From Atribacteria bacterium SCGC AAA255-N14 (GTDB taxonomy: Bacteria > Atribacterota > JS1 > SB-45 > 34-128): a DNA stretch of 17,830 nt. Location: assembly GCA_000405345.1 (NCBI GenBank), contig ASPC01000037.1, positions 1 to 17,830 on the forward strand. Direction: 5' to 3'. The position numbers were made by a program, and so were the translations under genes. Position 1 is the stretch's first letter. Every line of letters begins with the position of its first letter. Below, one piece after another: positions 10,522 to 17,421 of the stretch. Below the pieces are notes generated by a model. That model saw nothing but the letters and a program-made list of their open reading frames with translations, had not been told where the DNA came from and searched no databases.

Positions 10522-11886
10522 CTATTTTAATTTCTCAACGTTCTCTTCTCCTACTATAGAGATTACCCCTTGACCATAATTTTCTAATGCTTTTTCGGGT
10601 GATACGCCCATGACAATTTCTTCGGTTAGCAATTGTGCCTGATAGGAGATTTCTGGATATTCCGATTTAGCGGGTCTAATAGTAGTATACGGCATTAGGG
10701 CTTTGCTGGTATCAGCAATAAACTTATTTTCTTTAACTTCTGGAAGATCGACAAATTCTTGGTAAATCGGGGAAAATGGTTTCTTTTTAAATAGCTCTAC
10801 CAAAACATCTGGTCTTAAGGCAGTCTTTATTAACTCAAATGCTAACTCAGCATTTTTAGTGTTTGGATTAACCGCGAAACCTGTTCCACCAGATATACAG
10901 GCAAAGGTAGGTGTTCCCAAAGTGCCTTTTCCTGGCATAGCTGCCCAACCAATCCGTTCATCACGATCTGGTATCGGTACACTTCCGTTAGGTGCTATCA
11001 CAGATGAATAGAACCACGTACCTTCAACTAACATAGCCATCTTTTCTTGTTGAAAAGCTTCAAAGGTTTTGTTTCGAGATTGAGCCGTTACTTGCATTTC
11101 AGCATCTCCCAGCTTCTCATCGATATAAACTTTCTTGTAGAAGTCAACGGTATCCCTTAACATAGGACTATCTACTATCCACTTATTGGTATCCCAGTCA
11201 TAAAGTCGTCCACCTGAACCCAGAAGCACCATATATAAGCCTTGCATGGTGGTAGCCTCACCCATGTCCGTGCCAGCGTTTATCTGTAGTGGGATAACAC
11301 CGGGCAGTTTCTCTTTAATAATTCGAGCAGTTGTCAGTAAACCATCCCAGCTATAGGGTTGCCATGGAATAGCTATACCCGCTTTTTTAAACAACTCTTT
11401 ATTATAGTATATCATCCTCACATCTGAACCGTACATAATAGCATACACATCGTCTTTATGACTCCCCGCTATCTTTGCAGGATCATAGAACTCATCCCAA
11501 ATTGACCATGCCTCAACATACTTATTTAAAGGCAGTATTAATTTTGCTTCTGCAAATTCTGGTACCCAGAATAAATCTATCCAGGCTACGTCCGGACCAA
11601 TCCCACCTTTCACATCCAATACAAACTGCATCTTCCAATCTTCCGGAGAAACTCCACTTGGCAGATTCTTTACCTCAACATCTATGCCTTTATCTTTCAT
11701 ATCCTTTTCAAATTGGGGAATAACGATATCTTCAACCCATTCGGCCGACTGAGAACCCCTTCCATCTCTTATTGAGTTGTAGGAAAATGAAATGGAAACC
11801 TTTTGAGCAAAAATAGAAGTCGACATAGCCACTAAGAAAACAGCTAATGTAAGAGCTAACACCGATATCACAATAATTCTTTTCAT
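10522..11886 (-). CDS. Extracellular sugar-binding protein of ABC transporter (left operon)
   Basis: This 454-residue solute-binding protein belongs to the family 1 (MalE/UgpB-like) group. The signal peptide is clear: MKRII, a hydrophobic core and SIFA before QK, giving likely signal peptidase I cleavage at 27/28. No lipobox Cys is seen. Family-typical segments include GPDVAWIDLFWVPEFAEA, YNKELFKKAGI, MAMLVEGTWF and GGTGFAVNPNTKNAELAFEL. AAAGGAGG lies about 11 bp before the ATG at 11886. It begins the left-hand transport operon and is preceded by a leader of roughly 340 bases carrying a glycine aptamer. The ligand is not identifiable; the neighbouring GH38, GH4 and PHP genes suggest a mannose- or uronate-containing oligosaccharide. 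Confidence 0.95.
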   Translation of the reverse strand: MKRIIVISVLALTLAVFLVAMSTSIFAQKVSISFSYNSIRDGRGSQSAEWVEDIVIPQFEKDMKDKGIDVEVKNLPSGVSPEDWKMQFVLDVKGGIGPDVAWIDLFWVPEFAEAKLILPLNKYVEAWSIWDEFYDPAKIAGSHKDDVYAIMYGSDVRMIYYNKELFKKAGIAIPWQPYSWDGLLTTARIIKEKLPGVIPLQINAGTDMGEATTMQGLYMVLLGSGGRLYDWDTNKWIVDSPMLRDTVDFYKKVYIDEKLGDAEMQVTAQSRNKTFEAFQQEKMAMLVEGTWFYSSVIAPNGSVPIPDRDERIGWAAMPGKGTLGTPTFACISGGTGFAVNPNTKNAELAFELIKTALRPDVLVELFKKKPFSPIYQEFVDLPEVKENKFIADTSKALMPYTTIRPAKSEYPEISYQAQLLTEEIVMGVSPEKALENYGQGVISIVGEENVEKLK

Positions 11887-11911
11887 TTCTCTTTAACCTC
11901 CTTTAATTCTC

Positions 11912-11929
11912 AGGTGCTATAAAACACCT
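11912..11929 (-). promoter_or_regulatory. Small hairpin just upstream of the binding-protein ribosome site
   Basis: AGGTG and CACCT (minus-strand reading) can form a five- to six-pair hairpin directly before AAAGGAGGTT, the ribosome site of the binding-protein gene. The 3' arm (ACCT) could instead pair with AGGT in the ribosome site. That would make it a possible translational switch element of the leader. The stem is short and this role is inferred. Confidence 0.3.
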
Positions 11930-11931
11930 TA

Positions 11932-12009
11932 TTATTTGACTACAGCCTGACTTTCAAGAAAGATTTTATCAGCTATGTAACTAATAAAACTTTTACTACT
12001 AATTTTCGT
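11932..12009 (-). other. Possible gene remnant: strong SD, ACG in place of ATG, 25-codon frame
   Basis: Minus-strand bases 12026-12010 read AAAGGAGGTGGGAGGAGG, two overlapping strong ribosome sites. The next triplet is ACG at 12009, followed by 24 sense codons (KISSKSFISYIADKIF, then LESQAVVK) and a TAA at 11934-11932. If the ACG were ATG, spacing from AAGGAGG would be ideal. This looks like a start-codon-mutated and truncated gene just after the glycine aptamer. It could also be chance, since the frame is short. I do not assign a family. Confidence 0.3.
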
Positions 12010-12113
12010 CCTCCTCCCACCTCCTTTCGGCGCTCGCATGCTCAATGCTCCTTTTCTCCAGCTATTTTGTAGTTGCATGAATAGCTGCACCAATGGATAG
12101 TGTATCTATATTA
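11935..12113 (-). ncRNA. Leader segment after the glycine aptamer: ghost/second aptamer or expression platform
   Basis: Between the aptamer and the binding-protein gene the RNA contains AGCTATT with AATAGCT (a possible stem), then GCGCCGAAAGGAGG and, farther on, AAAGTCAGGC. These faintly echo the glycine-aptamer motifs GCGCCGAAGGAGCAA and CTCTCAGGC. A degenerate second aptamer or 'ghost' docking partner is possible, but conserved bases are missing and the spacing is long. No clear terminator hairpin with a T-run is seen, so any switch would more likely act on translation. Confidence 0.3.
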
Positions 12114-12228
12114 CTCTCCAGAGTTCTGTCCGGTAACGGTCTTTTTGCCTGAAAGTTTAGATACTTTTCGTATCTTGCCTCTTCGGCTCCTTTTCTTTTT
12201 TGATGAGAAGAAAAAGACTCTCCTGTTA
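12114..12228 (-). ncRNA. Glycine riboswitch aptamer (gcvT motif)
   Basis: On the minus strand the conserved blocks of a glycine aptamer appear in order. They are CAGGAGAG (12225-12218), GGAGCCGAAGAGGCAAG, the hairpin GATAC-GAAAA-GTATC, AAACTTTCAGGCAAAAAGAC (12158-12139), then ACCG, CGGACAGAAC and CTCTGGAGAG (12123-12114). CAG-GAGAGT and ACTCTG can form the closing P1 stem. The order and near-consensus bases match aptamer I of the Bacillus gcvT leader as I recall it. These RNAs bind glycine and usually control glycine cleavage genes or amino-acid transporters. Here the next intact gene is a sugar-binding protein 228 bp downstream, which is unusual. Upstream, 12229-12510 is very AT-rich and holds no gene; no convincing promoter stands out in it. 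Confidence 0.87.
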
Positions 12229-12510
12229 CCTTCATCCAGAATACAATATTTAATTTTAAGTTAAGTAATGATAGAAGATTAATGGTTAAATGATTAGTAT
12301 ATTTAGGAAGTGTTACTTAGTGGGTCTCTTGGGATAATGAAAGAATGCAATTCTTATAATAAATCTTAGATAATAGTGCTTTTTATTTTATTACAATATT
12401 ACTACATATATTCTGCTTATATTAAAATACACTATTCAATTTTTTGGTCATTATTTTATATATACTATACAACTTAAGAAAAATCCTTCTTTTTAAAGAA
12501 AATAGTTTAT

Positions 12511-12548
12511 AAAAATAAAAAAGCCCTTCAGTAAATGCTAAAGGGCTT
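12511..12548 (-). terminator. Rho-independent terminator after the TIGR04076-like gene
   Basis: AAGCCCTT (12521-12528) and AAGGGCTT (12541-12548) form an 8-bp stem with a 12-base loop. On the minus strand it is followed by TTTTATTTTT. It lies 77 bp downstream of the small gene at 12625-13005 and separates that gene from the riboswitch-led operon. Confidence 0.85.
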
Positions 12549-12624
12549 GATAATATTTTACCTGTCTCCCCGGGTGGCTGTCCTAGAACGTGCTTTTAAT
12601 AGAAAGCATTGCCATTGCTAAAGG

Positions 12625-13005
12625 TTATATTTTTATTCTAGTAACTTTTACTATAATTCCAGAATCAGTCGGATCTATACACCGAACAAACTCTGTTGTT
12701 ATACCATCGAGATTAAATTCTTTTTCATATGGCGTTCCTTTATACTCCCAAGGTAATGTACCACCAAACTTAAGTACATGAATAATTCCGCTAAGGCTGT
12801 CTAACAACCAAGGGCATAATTTCCCAACATCTTCAGGATAAATAAATTTTTGTCCAACTTGATAACTTTTACATCCATCTCCACGATACATCCAAGCACA
12901 AATACCTTCTTTCTCAAGTTCCGGATAGATTATTTTATCACCTTCTTTACAAAGCTTCCCACCTTTTCCTTCAAATATTTCTATTTCAATTTTATAATTT
13001 TGCAT
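12625..13005 (-). CDS. TIGR04076-like small cysteine-containing protein
   Basis: This 126-residue protein resembles the TIGR04076 family, small proteins of unknown function. The recognisable part is YQVGQKFIYPEDVGKLCPWL, then LKFGGTLPWEY and VRCIDP near the end. Members are usually near 80-100 residues. This one is longer because its N-terminal third carries a similar segment (KEGDKIIYPELEKEGICAW), which looks like a duplicated or imperfect first copy. Several Cys residues are present, but no classical metal site is evident. The ATG at 13005 has GTAGGAG seven bases upstream. It is a single-gene unit with its own terminator. A decayed mobile element ends 42 bp upstream, so its original promoter may have been displaced. 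No function can be given. Confidence 0.7.
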   Translation of the reverse strand: MQNYKIEIEIFEGKGGKLCKEGDKIIYPELEKEGICAWMYRGDGCKSYQVGQKFIYPEDVGKLCPWLLDSLSGIIHVLKFGGTLPWEYKGTPYEKEFNLDGITTEFVRCIDPTDSGIIVKVTRIKI

Positions 13006-13046
13006 TTGTTCTCCTACTTTTCATTTAAATTTTTTGCCTAATAATT

Positions 13047-13067
13047 AAAATAGGGACATCCTATTTT
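13047..13067. repeat. Palindromic hairpin AAAATAGG-GACAT-CCTATTTT
   Basis: A perfect 8-bp inverted repeat with a 5-base loop lies just beyond the stop codon of the transposase-tail remnant on the minus strand. It shares the GGGACA core with the REP-like unit at 13217-13284. It is probably the matching end structure of the same decayed element. Confidence 0.65.
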
Positions 13068-13076
13068 TTCTATAGT

Positions 13077-13163
13077 TTAGCTTTCCATTTTTCGAGGTCT
13101 TCCTTTAGGACGTCTATCTATTATAGTAATATATAAAGCCTCAACCATCCGGTCAGGAAGTTT
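13077..13163 (-). pseudogene. Tail of a Y1 (REP-associated) transposase, remnant
   Basis: A 28-codon frame, between an upstream in-frame TAG and the stop at 13077, ends in IDRRPKGRPRKMES. A basic GRPRK-type tail is common at the C-terminus of REP-associated tyrosine (Y1) transposases and related proteins. The position between two hairpin-forming repeats fits an element that lost nearly all of its transposase by internal deletion. There is no start or ribosome site. The tail is short and compositionally simple, so the identification is tentative. Confidence 0.4.
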
Positions 13164-13189
13164 CTAAGATCTAATAGGTTTTCTCAGCT

Positions 13190-13272
13190 AAAAAGTTACC
13201 GAATTATTGACTTGGGACACCTTCCCTATTTCTCTAGTTTAAAAGTAAAATATTAATTGTCTAAGAAAATGG
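13190..13272 (-). repeat. REP-like repeat, copy B (inverted relative to copy A)
   Basis: The minus strand here matches 3283-3365 at 76 of 83 positions. With its flank, GGGACAATCC near 13283 and AGGTGTCCC near 13217 form imperfect palindromic arms about 70 bp apart, as in REP/BIME-type units. Together with the transposase tail and the hairpin at 13047 it outlines a decayed element of about 245 bp. The remaining bases, 13291-13368, are AT-rich with no gene; they hold the 3' flank of the GH42 gene and no clear terminator. Confidence 0.8.
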
Positions 13273-13368
13273 ATTGTCCCTATTTTCCAATTAATAAATT
13301 CACAATACACTTAACTAATATATATTTTCAGTATCGTTATTATCAACTACTAAAACATTATCCTTTAT

Positions 13369-15423
13369 TTAAAGCTTATAAGATTTCGAGTTCTCTAAAA
13401 TACATACCTCTTTGGGCAGAATTGTTATTTTACCCGAAACAACATCTCCATTTAGCAAACTGTTATACTTTCCTTCAGGTAAAGTTAAGGTAACTTTCTC
13501 ACTGTTATGATTAAGTATGAATGTAAAAATTTTATCAACTTTTACTCGCTGAGTTATTTCCACTCCTTTCTGGGGTTTTATAAAGGAACGGAGGGCTTTC
13601 TCATTACAATAGTGTTTCATTAAATCCCTTATAAAATCATCTTCGGGATCAGTTGCTACATATATTGCTTTACCCTTTCCATAGCTATTCTCAGTTAAAG
13701 ATGGATAACCTGTATAATAATCTTTATCAAAGATAGCTAAGGTTTTTGCTCCTTCGGTGTGTGCAATATCACATATGAGTTTGCAGTCATATTCTCCTTT
13801 CAGTTCTGAGAATTTTTCTTTCATAACTATTTTATTACTCATATCCGGATAAAGAGCATCAATTTCCTCAACCCATAAGCCGAGCACTTTTCTAAATGCA
13901 CCAGGATAACCTCCTAAAATTACAAGATCATTCTCATCCACCAATCCACTAAAGAAAGTGGTTATAAAAGTTCCTCCACCATAAACAAATTTCTCTATAC
14001 TCTCGGCTACATTTTCCTTAACCATATACAGTACTGGTGCAATTACGATGTCATACTTAGATAAATCACCAGAAGGATTAATTATGTCTACAGGAATATT
14101 TAAATCATATAATGCTTTGTAATACTTTTCTACTTGATTAATATATTTAAGGTCTATACTTGGGCCACAAGAATACTCTACTGCCCACCAGTTTGACCAA
14201 TCAAACATTATGGCTACTTTTGAGTTGGTACCTGAACCCACAATTTTATCGCCAAGTTTCTCAAGCTCTTGCCCCAGTTTAGCTAATTCCCTGCCGACAC
14301 GAGTGTTTTCGTGACCGGCATGAGATACCATTGCGGAATGATACTTCTCGCAAGCTCCCCTTGATTGCCTCCACTGGAAAAATAATATAGAATCTCCACC
14401 ATGTGCTATAGCCTGATAGCTTAACAATCTCATTGCCCCTGGACGTTTCAATGGACTGTATGGCTGCCAGTTCACCTGATTTGTTGCTTGCTCCATAAGT
14501 AAGAATGGTTGTCCGTTTTTTAATCCTCTCATCAGATCGTGGCGCATGGCAGTATTGCTTACGGGAATATCATTGGTCGGATAGTTATCCCACGATATTA
14601 TATCGATATATTTCGCCCACCTAAAGTAATCCAGTGGCTTGTACGACCCCATTAAATTAGTAGTTATAGGAATATTAGGGGTGTACTTTCTAATAACATC
14701 GGCTTCGTTACGGTAACAGTCCAGTATGCTATCTGACATGAACCGGTTATAATCTATTGCCATGCCTTGGAAAATAGCACTATCCCTTTCACCTAATCGG
14801 CCCGGTAACAGCTCAGTCAGGTAGGACGGCGGTTCTATTTCCTCCCAACTATAATATGTATGCCCCCAAAAATTTGTATACCAGCACTTGTTTAATTCTT
14901 CAAGACTTCCATAACATTTTTTAAGCCATATTCTAAAAGCCTCGGCGCAGTTTTCACAATAACAATAGCTTCTATACTCATTATTTACATGCCACATAAT
15001 AAGGTTGGGAAGATCTTTGTATCTCATTACCATCTTCTCTGCTATCAAGCGTGACAGCCTTCTATAATCAAGGTTATTGGGGCAAAAATTAGAACGCCCT
15101 CCATGCTTATGTTTATGTCCTTCTACATTTGTAACCAACATTTCAGGATATTTTTTTGACATCCAGGCTGGCTGTGCTGCTGTTGGGGTTGCCATAATAA
15201 TAAATATATCATTTTTACGCAATAAACCTGTTACCCTATCCAGCCAAGAAAAATTAAAAATATCTTCAGAAGGTTGTAGTTTAGCCCATGAAAAAACCGG
15301 TAAAGTCACCGTATTTGCTCTTAAAATCTTCATTAGTTTAATATCTTCTTCCCATACGTTTTCATCCCACTGGTCAGGATTATAGTCTCCTCCGAAAAAT
15401 ATTTTTGGTAATTTTTCAAACAT
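13369..15423 (-). CDS. GH42 beta-galactosidase-family glycosidase
   Basis: This 684-residue enzyme belongs to glycoside hydrolase family 42, retaining enzymes that mostly release beta-linked galactose or, in some members, arabinose. It opens with the typical GGDYNPDQWDENVWEEDI (11-28). The acid/base Glu149 lies in WHVNNEY (144-150), and the nucleophile Glu311 lies in LLMEQATNQVNW (308-319). The zinc-site Cys residues of the family appear as NFCPNN (Cys114) and CYCENC (154, 156, 159). The trimerisation-type middle domain (VAIMFDWSNWWAVEY) and a short C-terminal beta domain follow, so length and architecture are complete. No signal peptide is seen; it acts in the cytoplasm on imported sugar. 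GGAGG precedes the ATG at 15423. It is the last gene of the right-hand transport unit, 96 bp after the permease, and that gap holds nothing notable. Confidence 0.93.
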   Translation of the reverse strand: MFEKLPKIFFGGDYNPDQWDENVWEEDIKLMKILRANTVTLPVFSWAKLQPSEDIFNFSWLDRVTGLLRKNDIFIIMATPTAAQPAWMSKKYPEMLVTNVEGHKHKHGGRSNFCPNNLDYRRLSRLIAEKMVMRYKDLPNLIMWHVNNEYRSYCYCENCAEAFRIWLKKCYGSLEELNKCWYTNFWGHTYYSWEEIEPPSYLTELLPGRLGERDSAIFQGMAIDYNRFMSDSILDCYRNEADVIRKYTPNIPITTNLMGSYKPLDYFRWAKYIDIISWDNYPTNDIPVSNTAMRHDLMRGLKNGQPFLLMEQATNQVNWQPYSPLKRPGAMRLLSYQAIAHGGDSILFFQWRQSRGACEKYHSAMVSHAGHENTRVGRELAKLGQELEKLGDKIVGSGTNSKVAIMFDWSNWWAVEYSCGPSIDLKYINQVEKYYKALYDLNIPVDIINPSGDLSKYDIVIAPVLYMVKENVAESIEKFVYGGGTFITTFFSGLVDENDLVILGGYPGAFRKVLGLWVEEIDALYPDMSNKIVMKEKFSELKGEYDCKLICDIAHTEGAKTLAIFDKDYYTGYPSLTENSYGKGKAIYVATDPEDDFIRDLMKHYCNEKALRSFIKPQKGVEITQRVKVDKIFTFILNHNSEKVTLTLPEGKYNSLLNGDVVSGKITILPKEVCILENSKSYKL

Positions 15424-15519
15424 ATTATTTGCCTCCGTTTATGTAAAATTATTTAATTGAATTAATTACTTTGATTATTTCATCTCAAAAACAAGTACCT
15501 AGACACTTTTAACTTCCCT

Positions 15520-16374
15520 CTAACCTTTAACTGCTCCAAAGGTAATTCCAGTGGTAAACCTTCTTTGAAAGATCAGGAAGATGATAATCAAAGGAGTTAT
15601 GCTTATAACTGAGACAGCCATTTGAAGAGTGTACATGTTGGTGCCTGCTAGACCTGTTAAGGTTGCTATCATAACAGGCAGGGTTTGGTTTTCCGGAGTT
15701 TTGAGAATAACTAGGGGCCACATAAAGTCATTCCAGACTTGCATAAAGAAGATAAGCCCAAGACTGACTAGACCGGGAGTTACTATAGGTAAGATCACTC
15801 GAACATATATGCTAAACTCTGAGCAGCCATCAATACGAGCTGCATCTAACAGCTCATCAGGTATAGATCTTATGTACTGACGCATAAAAAAGATACCAAA
15901 GGCACTTGCCGCTCCCGGTATCACCAGTGGCAGAATGGTATCTACCCAATGGAAGTTGACCATCATGATGTAGAGAGGAACCACAGTGACAGCAAAAGGA
16001 ACAATCATGCTAGCAATAAGCACTGAAAAAAGGATATCACGACCAGGAAAACGAAACTTGGCAAAGCCATAGCCAGCAAGGGAGCAAAAGAACAATCTGA
16101 GGACAGTAGCTGTAAAAGAAATAAAAAAGGTATTCCATAACCTTATCCAAACCCCCTTATCAATAACAACCTTGAAGTTATCTAGGCTCATATTGTGTGA
16201 GAAAATGATCATGGGAACATTAAACACTTCCGCCATTGTCTTAAGAGATGTGATCAACATCCAGAAGAAAGGAAGCATCATAAAGATGCATGTGGGGATT
16301 AGTAACAGGTAGACAAATATCCTCTTGTCTAGTGTCTTAGTTTTAATTAATGTACTCTCTGTTATAACCGCCAT
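15520..16374 (-). CDS. Sugar ABC transporter permease, MalG type (right operon)
   Basis: This protein has 284 residues with six hydrophobic helices and the EAA loop DELLDAARIDGCSEFSIYVR (173-192). The N-terminus has a short charged stretch before the first helix (IFVYLLLIPTCIFMMLPFFW), as in MalG-type subunits. The open frame extends eight codons farther to a TTG that overlaps the preceding permease. I prefer the ATG at 16374, seven bases after that gene's stop, with GGAAGGGAG upstream within the gene end; spacing is somewhat long. It partners the MalF-type permease at 16382. This pair is only loosely similar to the left-operon pair, so it is a distinct transporter rather than a recent duplicate. 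Confidence 0.93.
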   Translation of the reverse strand: MAVITESTLIKTKTLDKRIFVYLLLIPTCIFMMLPFFWMLITSLKTMAEVFNVPMIIFSHNMSLDNFKVVIDKGVWIRLWNTFFISFTATVLRLFFCSLAGYGFAKFRFPGRDILFSVLIASMIVPFAVTVVPLYIMMVNFHWVDTILPLVIPGAASAFGIFFMRQYIRSIPDELLDAARIDGCSEFSIYVRVILPIVTPGLVSLGLIFFMQVWNDFMWPLVILKTPENQTLPVMIATLTGLAGTNMYTLQMAVSVISITPLIIIFLIFQRRFTTGITFGAVKG

Positions 16375-16381
16375 TTGACTT

Positions 16382-17305
16382 TTAATACTCCCTTCCAAAG
16401 TACCTGAGTTGCAATAATGTCAGAACAAAGATAATTACAAAGTAAATGCAAGATACAGCTGAAGCATAGCTGAAATTATAATTTCGAAAAGCCTGCTGAT
16501 AAATGTACACCAGGGGTGTAATTGTAGCATACATGGGTCCCCCTGGCACATCCCCCACAGTGGTCAGAGTGTAGACCTCATTAAAAAGACCAAAGCTCCC
16601 TATGGTAGATAGAATCACGCTGAACAGTATTATGGGTCTCATAAGGGGCACTGTTATACGAAAAAATGCTTGCGCCGGGTTCGCCCCGTCTATTGTTGCA
16701 GCCTCTACCAGGTCTTTGGGGATAGTTTGCAGACCGGCAAGCATTATCACCATATTGTAGCCCAGCCAGGCCCACATAATTAAGAGACTGATTGATACCC
16801 TTGCCCACCAGACGTTATCCAGCCATGGGACCGGGGAAATGCCTATTGAGGTTAGTACCATATTAAACAAGCCATACTTCGTATTCATCATTATGCGGAA
16901 GACATATCCAACTGCAATCATGGTGGTAACATATGGAACAAAGAGCATTGTCCGAAAAATCCGAAAAAATCTGACAAACTTGGCGTTGAGGATGACTGCC
17001 AGAACCAGAGCTAAAAAGGTCATAATTGGTACATATAGAAAGAAGATAATGACACCATTTCTAATAGACTGCCAAAAAATAGGATCCCCAAATAATCTTC
17101 TGTAATTCGCCAGGCCCACAAAGACCTTAGGTCCCATACCCTTCCATTTTGTAAAACTCAGATAGATAGAAAATATAATAGGGTACATACTGAATATAGC
17201 AAAAAGAATATAAAATGGAGATATGAATATGTAAGCCCACCTCTTCTTCTTAACCTCGCCCCAGCTCTCCTTCATTCTTTTTAATACCCTTGTATCTATT
17301 GCCAT
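16382..17305 (-). CDS. Sugar ABC transporter permease, MalF type (right operon)
   Basis: This 307-residue membrane protein has six predicted helices, the first being AYIFISPFYILFAIFSMYPI, and the EAA motif LVEAATIDGANPAQAFFRIT (199-218). A longer frame begins with a GTG at 17362, but that codon lies inside the terminator hairpin. The ATG at 17305, preceded by AGGAAAGG, is the credible start. It follows the binding-protein gene across the terminator and nearly abuts the MalG-type permease, giving the same order as in the left operon. No ATPase gene lies in the visible part of this unit. Confidence 0.94.
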   Translation of the reverse strand: MAIDTRVLKRMKESWGEVKKKRWAYIFISPFYILFAIFSMYPIIFSIYLSFTKWKGMGPKVFVGLANYRRLFGDPIFWQSIRNGVIIFFLYVPIMTFLALVLAVILNAKFVRFFRIFRTMLFVPYVTTMIAVGYVFRIMMNTKYGLFNMVLTSIGISPVPWLDNVWWARVSISLLIMWAWLGYNMVIMLAGLQTIPKDLVEAATIDGANPAQAFFRITVPLMRPIILFSVILSTIGSFGLFNEVYTLTTVGDVPGGPMYATITPLVYIYQQAFRNYNFSYASAVSCIYFVIIFVLTLLQLRYFGREY

Positions 17306-17345
17306 AGTTTTTGAAAACCTTTCCTGGTTATTTCGTTGATTAGAG

Positions 17346-17383
17346 AAAAAGTAGGTAAACACCTGAGCACTTACCTACTTTTT
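17346..17383 (-). terminator. Rho-independent terminator between binding protein and permease (right operon)
   Basis: AAAAAGTAGGTAA and TTACCTACTTTTT form a 13-bp stem with a 12-base loop. T-runs follow on both strands, so it could act in either direction. It lies 39 bp after the binding-protein stop and before the permease start. This is the same placement as the terminator in the left operon, with unrelated stem sequence. Confidence 0.88.
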
Positions 17384-17421
17384 TCTTCTTTTTACCTCAT
17401 TACTTTCTTACACCATTACCC

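Noticed and set aside
12850..13041. Plus-strand Phe/Ile-rich frame over the TIGR04076-like gene
   Set aside because: It is the complement of the real gene's coding strand, and its hydrophobic composition is a by-product of AT-rich sequence.
15527..15721. Small frames antisense to or overlapping the transporter and glycosidase genes, for example here and at 638-844 and 6387-6731
   Set aside because: They lie entirely within well-supported genes, have no ribosome sites and show no recognisable protein features.
16382..17362. Longer MalF-type start at the GTG of 17362
   Set aside because: That codon lies inside a strong terminator hairpin with no ribosome site. The ATG at 17305 with AGGAAAGG is more credible.
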